Shown here: piece after piece, positions 59,616 to 64,000 of the stretch
Layout of the letters: each line of letters begins with the position of its first letter
Position numbering within the stretch: position 1 is the stretch's first letter
NCBI GenBank assembly: GCA_038532735.1
Contig: JBCBAC010000003.1
Coordinates: 269,333-333,332, forward strand
Length of the DNA stretch: 64,000 nt
Direction of reading: 5' to 3'
Source: JAHTBL01 sp038532735
GTDB lineage: Bacteria > Pseudomonadota > Alphaproteobacteria > Rhodobacterales > Rhodobacteraceae
Made by a program: the position numbers and the translations under genes
The notes under the pieces: generated by a model
Database searches by the model: none
The model's input: the letters and a program-made list of their open reading frames with translations, nothing else
What the model was told of the DNA's origin: nothing

Positions 59616-61637
59616 GTGGACATTTCTGCTTTGCGCGCTGCGCACCCCGATCACTGGTCCAAAGCTGCTGCCATCCGCGCCCTGACGTTGGATGCCATCC
59701 ACGCAGCCAATTCCGGCCATTCCGGTATGCCCATGGGCATGGCCGATGTCGCGACGGTTCTGTTTGAAAAACATCTGAAATTTGACGCAAAGGCCCCCGA
59801 TTGGCCCGACCGCGACCGGTTCATCCTGTCTGCGGGTCACGGCTCCATGCTGATCTACTCGCTTCTACATCTGACCGGGTATGAGGACATGACCCTCGAT
59901 CAGATCAAGAACTTCCGCCAGTGGGGCGCGATCACGGCGGGTCACCCGGAATATGGGCACGCCAAAGGGGTTGAGACAACAACGGGCCCCTTGGGTCAGG
60001 GCATCGCCAATTCGGTTGGCTTTGCGATGGCCGAGGAAATCCAGCGCGCGATGTATGGCAAGAAAGTGGTGGATCACTACACCTATTGCATCGCCGGCGA
60101 CGGCTGCCTGATGGAAGGTGTGAGCCAGGAAGCGATTGCGCTGGCCGGGCGTCAGGAGCTGAGCAAACTGATCGTTTTCTGGGACAACAACAACATCACC
60201 ATCGACGGCACCGTCGATCTGGCGGACCGCACCGATCAGGTCATGCGCTTCAAGGCATCGGGCTGGAACGTGATCGAGATTGACGGCCACGACCCTGTTG
60301 AAATTGACGATGCGATCACGAAGGCCAAGAAATCGGGCCGCAAGCCAACGATGATTGCCTGCAAGACGCATATCGCGTTGGGCTCTTCTGCGCAGGACAC
60401 CTCCAAGGGCCACGGCGCTTTGACGGACGAGAAACTGATCGCCGACGCCAAAGCCGCTTACGGCTGGACGACCGGCCCTTTCGAGGTCCCCGCGGATACC
60501 AAAGCCGCTTGGGAAGCCATTGGCAGCCGCGGTGCCGAAGCACGCACGGAATGGGAAGGGCGGCTCGCGTCGCTGTCCAAATCCAAGCGCGAGCAGTTCG
60601 AGCGCGCCTATGCGCTGGACGCGCCCAAAAAGCTGAGCGCGGTTGTCAAAGCGCTCAAGAAACAGGTGAGCGAGAGCCAACCGAAAGTCGCGACCCGGAA
60701 GTCGTCGGAAATGGTGCTGGAAGTGATCAATCCGATCCTGCCGGAAACCGTGGGCGGCTCGGCTGACCTGACCGGTTCCAACAACACCAAAACCGCTGAT
60801 CTGGGCGTGTTCGACCCAGAAAACCGCGGCGGGCGGTTCGTGCACTACGGCATCCGCGAGCATGGCATGGCTGCTGCGATGAACGGGATGGTCCTGCATG
60901 GCGGCATGCGCCCCTATTCCGGCACGTTCATGTGCTTTACCGACTATGCGCGCCCCGCGATGCGCTTGTCTGCGCTGATGAAAGTGCCGACGGTTTATGT
61001 GATGACGCATGACTCGATTGGGCTGGGCGAAGACGGCCCGACGCACCAACCCGTCGAGCATTTGGCGATGCTGCGCGCGACGCCCAACATGAATGTCTTC
61101 CGCCCCTGCGACACGGTTGAGACGGCTGAAGCGTGGGAGCTTGCCTTCACCTCCAAAGAAACGCCGTCCGTGCTGTCGCTGACCCGTCAGGGTCTGCCGA
61201 CGCTGCGCACAGAGCACAAAACGAAGAACATGGTCGCCCAAGGCGCTTATGTGCTGGCCGATGCCGAGGGCAAACGTCAGGCGATCCTGCTGGCAACGGG
61301 ATCCGAGGTGGAGATTGCGATGGCCGCGCGGGATATTCTACAGGCCGAAGGGATCGGCACGCGGGTCGTGTCGATGCCCTGCTGGGAGCTGTTTGAAGAG
61401 CAGGATGAGAGCTACCGCAAGCGCGTTCTGCCCGGCGGCCCGGTGCGTGTCGCGGTTGAAGCGGCGATCCGCTTTGGCTGGGATCGCTGGCTTTACGGCG
61501 AGCGCGGCAAGCGCGAGAAGTCGGGCTTTGTCGGCATGCATGACTTCGGCGCGTCCGCCCCGGCAGAGGTGCTGTATGAGCAGTTCGGGATCACCGCTCA
61601 GACTATCGCAGACAAGGCCAAGTCCTTGATTAAATAG
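59616..61637 (+). CDS. tkt: Transketolase
   Basis: This 673-residue thiamine-diphosphate enzyme shuttles two-carbon units between sugar phosphates in the pentose-phosphate pathway. The motif sequence is classic: NSGHSGMPMGMADVATVLF near the N-terminus, GDGCLMEGVSQEA (about residue 157, cofactor metal site) and the LSKLIVFWDNNN segment. GTG 59616 is used; it follows AAAGGA. The gap gene in the same direction follows after two minus-strand genes. A terminator lies at 61677-61713. Confidence 0.95.
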   Translation: MDISALRAAHPDHWSKAAAIRALTLDAIHAANSGHSGMPMGMADVATVLFEKHLKFDAKAPDWPDRDRFILSAGHGSMLIYSLLHLTGYEDMTLDQIKNFRQWGAITAGHPEYGHAKGVETTTGPLGQGIANSVGFAMAEEIQRAMYGKKVVDHYTYCIAGDGCLMEGVSQEAIALAGRQELSKLIVFWDNNNITIDGTVDLADRTDQVMRFKASGWNVIEIDGHDPVEIDDAITKAKKSGRKPTMIACKTHIALGSSAQDTSKGHGALTDEKLIADAKAAYGWTTGPFEVPADTKAAWEAIGSRGAEARTEWEGRLASLSKSKREQFERAYALDAPKKLSAVVKALKKQVSESQPKVATRKSSEMVLEVINPILPETVGGSADLTGSNNTKTADLGVFDPENRGGRFVHYGIREHGMAAAMNGMVLHGGMRPYSGTFMCFTDYARPAMRLSALMKVPTVYVMTHDSIGLGEDGPTHQPVEHLAMLRATPNMNVFRPCDTVETAEAWELAFTSKETPSVLSLTRQGLPTLRTEHKTKNMVAQGAYVLADAEGKRQAILLATGSEVEIAMAARDILQAEGIGTRVVSMPCWELFEEQDESYRKRVLPGGPVRVAVEAAIRFGWDRWLYGERGKREKSGFVGMHDFGASAPAEVLYEQFGITAQTIADKAKSLIK

Positions 61638-61676
61638 CATGTTCCCCACGGGGAACAGTGCAAGGAATGTGTTAAA

Positions 61677-61713
61677 GAAAGGGTCCGCGTGCGTTGCGCG
61701 GACCCTTTCTTTT
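61677..61713. terminator. Strong terminator after tkt
   Basis: A 13-bp perfect stem, GAAAGGGTCCGCG (61677-61689) with CGCGGACCCTTTC (61697-61709), is followed by T4. The minus strand is also T-rich, so it also serves the convergent unknown gene. A smaller GTTCCCC/GGGGAAC hairpin sits upstream at 61641-61656. Confidence 0.88.
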
Positions 61714-61794
61714 CGGGCGCCCCCAGCGTACGGTTCCGCGAAATCCTTTACCAAGATTAACGGGGAACACGCGCATTCAGCGCCCTTCCTGCTC

Positions 61795-62325
61795 TTATTG
61801 GTCCAGCCGTCGGATCACATTTTGGGCAAAACTTTCTACCATGGCCTCGTAAAACTCGGTGCTGCTTGGGTTGAGGACGATGATATTGCTGCCCTCTGGC
61901 AACAGGACGCGCGCTTGCGAGGCGGATACCTTGAGCCGGTAATCGGTGTCGTTCAGCAAACCATCGCGGCGAAAACTGACATCACCGGACAAGGCAGAGC
62001 TTTCAATATTTGCCCGTGTTTCGAGCATGTTGGCCAGTTCCAACGAGTCGATTGTGATGAAAATCTCAAGCCCGTCTTCGGAGATGCGTCCAACCAATTG
62101 TTCGACAATCGCGGTTTCCAGGTCGGCCTCTAGCCGGGTCCATTGGCGCGCGGCCTCGACGTCGCGGATGACGGTCAGGTCGGCATTGACCTGCACGTCA
62201 CGTACAAGGGCTTGCGCCTGTGCTTGCTGAGCCAGCAGACCAAGCCCGATTGTGATGGCCAAAGCGGGCAAAGACAAAGATGCACGCCAAAAGGCCAGAG
62301 ACTTCATAAAGAATAAAAGCGACAT
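61795..62325 (-). CDS. Exported protein of unknown function
   Basis: This 176-residue protein has a signal peptide (about residues 1-38, cleavage after AQA). The mature region, ALVRDVQVNADLTVIRDVEAARQW, with an alternating hydrophobic pattern, looks periplasmic. I do not recognise a family. ATG 62325 follows AAAGGGG; an ATG six codons later is possible. It converges on tkt, with the strong terminator between them. Confidence 0.68.
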   Translation of the reverse strand: MSLLFFMKSLAFWRASLSLPALAITIGLGLLAQQAQAQALVRDVQVNADLTVIRDVEAARQWTRLEADLETAIVEQLVGRISEDGLEIFITIDSLELANMLETRANIESSALSGDVSFRRDGLLNDTDYRLKVSASQARVLLPEGSNIIVLNPSSTEFYEAMVESFAQNVIRRLDQ

Positions 62326-62516
62326 AATGCGCCCCTTTCAGTAGCAGTTCAGAGCATCAGAAAGGGGTCAGGGTGGAGCTCGCGCAAGCACGTCTGCGCA
62401 TCAGGCCGTGCTGTGGCGAAATCCCGAGCATTCCAAGCGCGGTTCCGCCGCTGCCGCGTTTCAAAACCGTCATGATTGCGGGTCTTTGCTACCCGGAATG
62501 CCCTGTTTCGGCGAGC

Positions 62517-63473
62517 TTACGCCTTTGAAAAGACCCGTGCCCAGATCGGGACGATCACGTTAGTGACAAGCGGGATCAGGCCGAAGCCGATGGCAAGCCC
62601 CAAGAACCCATCCAGCGTGGCCACGACCAGCCAATTCACGAAGCCCTTCGCGCTGTCGAGCCCGGCAGAGACCGCTTTGGCAGCTCCCTTGATCACAGTT
62701 TCCAGCCCGTCGAGACCCAACACCGCGAGCGAGTGCACGATGATATTGCCGCCCACCCAGAGCATCGCCGCTGTGCCGATTATCATGAGCAGTTTCAAGA
62801 CTTTGGGCATGCCTTTCACAATGCCCCGCCCGAGCGCCCGGGTGAACCCCATACGGCCCTTGGCACTCATCAAGAGGCCCAGATCGTCGGCTTTCACAAT
62901 CAGTGCCACAGAGCCGTAGACGGCCAGCGTGATACCGATGGCAACGAAGGCTAAGGTCGCGGCCTCAAACCAGAAAGTGCTTGCCGGGATGGCTGCGAGC
63001 GCGATTGTCATGATCTCTGCCGACAGGATGAAATCAGTCTTGATCGCGCCTTTGACCTTCTCTTCTTCCAGATGTGCGGGGTCGCCCACATCCTCGACGC
63101 CATGGGCCATTTCGTCATGGGGAAAGAGCCAGTGATGCACTTTCTCGGCCCCTTCAAAGCACAAATACGCCCCGCCCAGAATCAACAGGATCGGGATCGC
63201 CCAAGGGGCAAAGGTGTTAAGCGCCATGCCAGCAGGCAGCAGGAACACCAATTTGTTGAAAAGCGACGCGCGGGCGATCTTCCAGATGATCGGCAACTCT
63301 CGCGCGGGATCGAAGCCTTGCACATATTTCGGGGTGACGGCCGCATCGTCAATCACGGCCCCGGCCGCTTTGGAGCCTGATTTCAAGGCTTGTGCCGCCA
63401 CATCATCCACCGAGGCTGCGGCAATTTTCGCAATGCCCGCCACGTCATCCAGAAGCGCTAAAAGTCCACTCAT
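62517..63473 (-). CDS. DUF808 (YedI-type) inner-membrane protein
   Basis: This 318-residue polytopic membrane protein has the DUF808 start MSGLLALLDDVAGIAKIAAASVDDVAAQ and about seven membrane helices. Between helices is the conserved GGAYLCFEGAEKVHHWLFPHD stretch. YedI/DUF808 proteins have no established function. ATG 63473 follows AGGGA; the longer frame to 63566 is rejected. The 5' region (63474-63737) is shared with the divergent gap gene. Confidence 0.85.
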   Translation of the reverse strand: MSGLLALLDDVAGIAKIAAASVDDVAAQALKSGSKAAGAVIDDAAVTPKYVQGFDPARELPIIWKIARASLFNKLVFLLPAGMALNTFAPWAIPILLILGGAYLCFEGAEKVHHWLFPHDEMAHGVEDVGDPAHLEEEKVKGAIKTDFILSAEIMTIALAAIPASTFWFEAATLAFVAIGITLAVYGSVALIVKADDLGLLMSAKGRMGFTRALGRGIVKGMPKVLKLLMIIGTAAMLWVGGNIIVHSLAVLGLDGLETVIKGAAKAVSAGLDSAKGFVNWLVVATLDGFLGLAIGFGLIPLVTNVIVPIWARVFSKA

Positions 63474-63737
63474 GATCCCTGCCCTTATCAAGTCTTCTTT
63501 GCGGGTCCTGCACCGAGGCGAATCGACCGTGTTATCCGATATAACCGAGGTTAACGTCTCGATCACGGGGGCGTTCCACCGTTGATGGCCGCATCGTTAG
63601 CGCAACCATGTGCCGCCCTGTCACGTTTATCGCTAACATATTGAGCTATCGACGGTTTTCCCTTTGTGTGCCGCGCCGCAGCACCTATATCGGAGCGCAA
63701 GAATACAAATGCATACCGCAGCGCAGGAGCACGTATC

Positions 63738-64000
63738 ATGACTGTCACCGTCGGGATTAACGGATTTGGCCGGATCGGGCGCTGCACTTTGGCCCATATC
63801 GCCGAAAGCGGGCGCAATGACGTGCAGGTCGTCAAGATCAACGCGACCGGGCCGCTGGAGACCAGCGCGCATCTGCTACGGTTTGATTCTGTGCATGGCC
63901 GCTTTCCCGGCGAGGTTCGGGTCGAGGGCAACACGATGGATCTGGGCCGCGGCCCGATGGAGATGTTCTCGACCTATGATCCGCAAGAGCTGGACTGGTC
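63738..64000 (+). CDS. gap: Glyceraldehyde-3-phosphate dehydrogenase, GapB-like, truncated by window edge
   Basis: Only the N-terminal 87 codons are in the window. They contain the NAD(P) loop NGFGRIGR and the sequence KINATGPLETSAHLLRFDSVHGRF. In NAD-specific GAPDH the position after the Asn of IN is Asp (IND), but here it is Ala (INA), as in Bacillus subtilis GapB, the NADP-preferring anabolic form. That suggests cofactor preference for NADP, or at least loss of strict NAD selectivity. The active-site cysteine lies beyond the edge. AGGAG precedes ATG 63738. The gene is near transketolase, as expected for sugar-phosphate metabolism. Confidence 0.9.
   Translation, partial: MTVTVGINGFGRIGRCTLAHIAESGRNDVQVVKINATGPLETSAHLLRFDSVHGRFPGEVRVEGNTMDLGRGPMEMFSTYDPQELDW

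Overview
The window looks like a chromosome segment of a marine alphaproteobacterium of the Rhodobacteraceae (Roseobacter group). The evidence is the high-GC coding bias, a TRAP transporter with a Tat-exported binding protein, a B12-dependent ribonucleotide reductase, an alphaproteobacterial GAAC-N7-GAAC SOS box before lexA, the trpGDC-moaC-moeA-lexA-comEC-gltX-gltA gene order, and a lysis cassette of the gene-transfer-agent (GTA) type. Genus and species cannot be read from the sequence. Nearly all of it is housekeeping sequence, with a few accessory insertions. Functions are assigned by motif reading and family knowledge; no database search was run.

Layout. Positions 1-4.2 kb hold a TRAP transporter (dctQ running off the left edge, dctP) divergent from a Cache-domain histidine kinase and NarL-type regulator. 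At 4.3-5.6 kb are a 2H phosphoesterase and a DinB-fold protein. At 5.9-9.4 kb is the acetolactate synthase operon: promoter, a 15-residue Leu/Ile/Val-rich leader peptide, a transcription attenuator, ilvI, an AT-rich DUF2971 gene wedged in the operon, and ilvH. At 9.6-12.3 kb are a periplasmic EF-hand protein, a sigma factor and malonyl-CoA synthetase, then a 190-bp nested palindromic element. nrdJ (12.7-16.3 kb) has its own terminator and a candidate NrdR box. At 16.9-20.2 kb are three exported proteins, tRNA-Pro, DUF192, a double cold-shock protein and pdxH. At 20.3-26.8 kb run fabI, lysE-like, gpt, an aminotransferase, ppiD and trpE.

At 26.9-38.7 kb are a small SAP/Rho-N-like protein, a YibQ-type protein, trpGDC-moaC-moeA, lexA, comEC, gltX and gltA. 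The minus-strand block from 47.3 down to 38.9 kb encodes an acyltransferase, murI, argC, ccmE, a four-gene lysis cassette (endolysin, three-TM holin, XhlA-like, unknown), ccmF, ccmH and a PaaG-like crotonase. An indolepyruvate ferredoxin oxidoreductase fusion follows, with a divergent LysR regulator. Positions 51.9-54.3 kb are accessory: an entericidin-like lipoprotein, a HigBA-like toxin-antitoxin pair with a third membrane-protein gene, a candidate structured small RNA with a strong terminator, and several tiny membrane proteins. The right end carries purL, a GNAT protein, bolA, a membrane protein, grxD, a pentapeptide-repeat protein, zapA, transketolase, an unknown periplasmic protein, a DUF808 protein and the start of a GapB-like gap.

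The items most worth checking are the ilv attenuator, the DUF2971 insertion between ilvI and ilvH, the GTA-type lysis cassette inside the cytochrome c maturation cluster, the toxin-antitoxin-membrane-protein trio, and the candidate small RNA at 53.2-53.35 kb.
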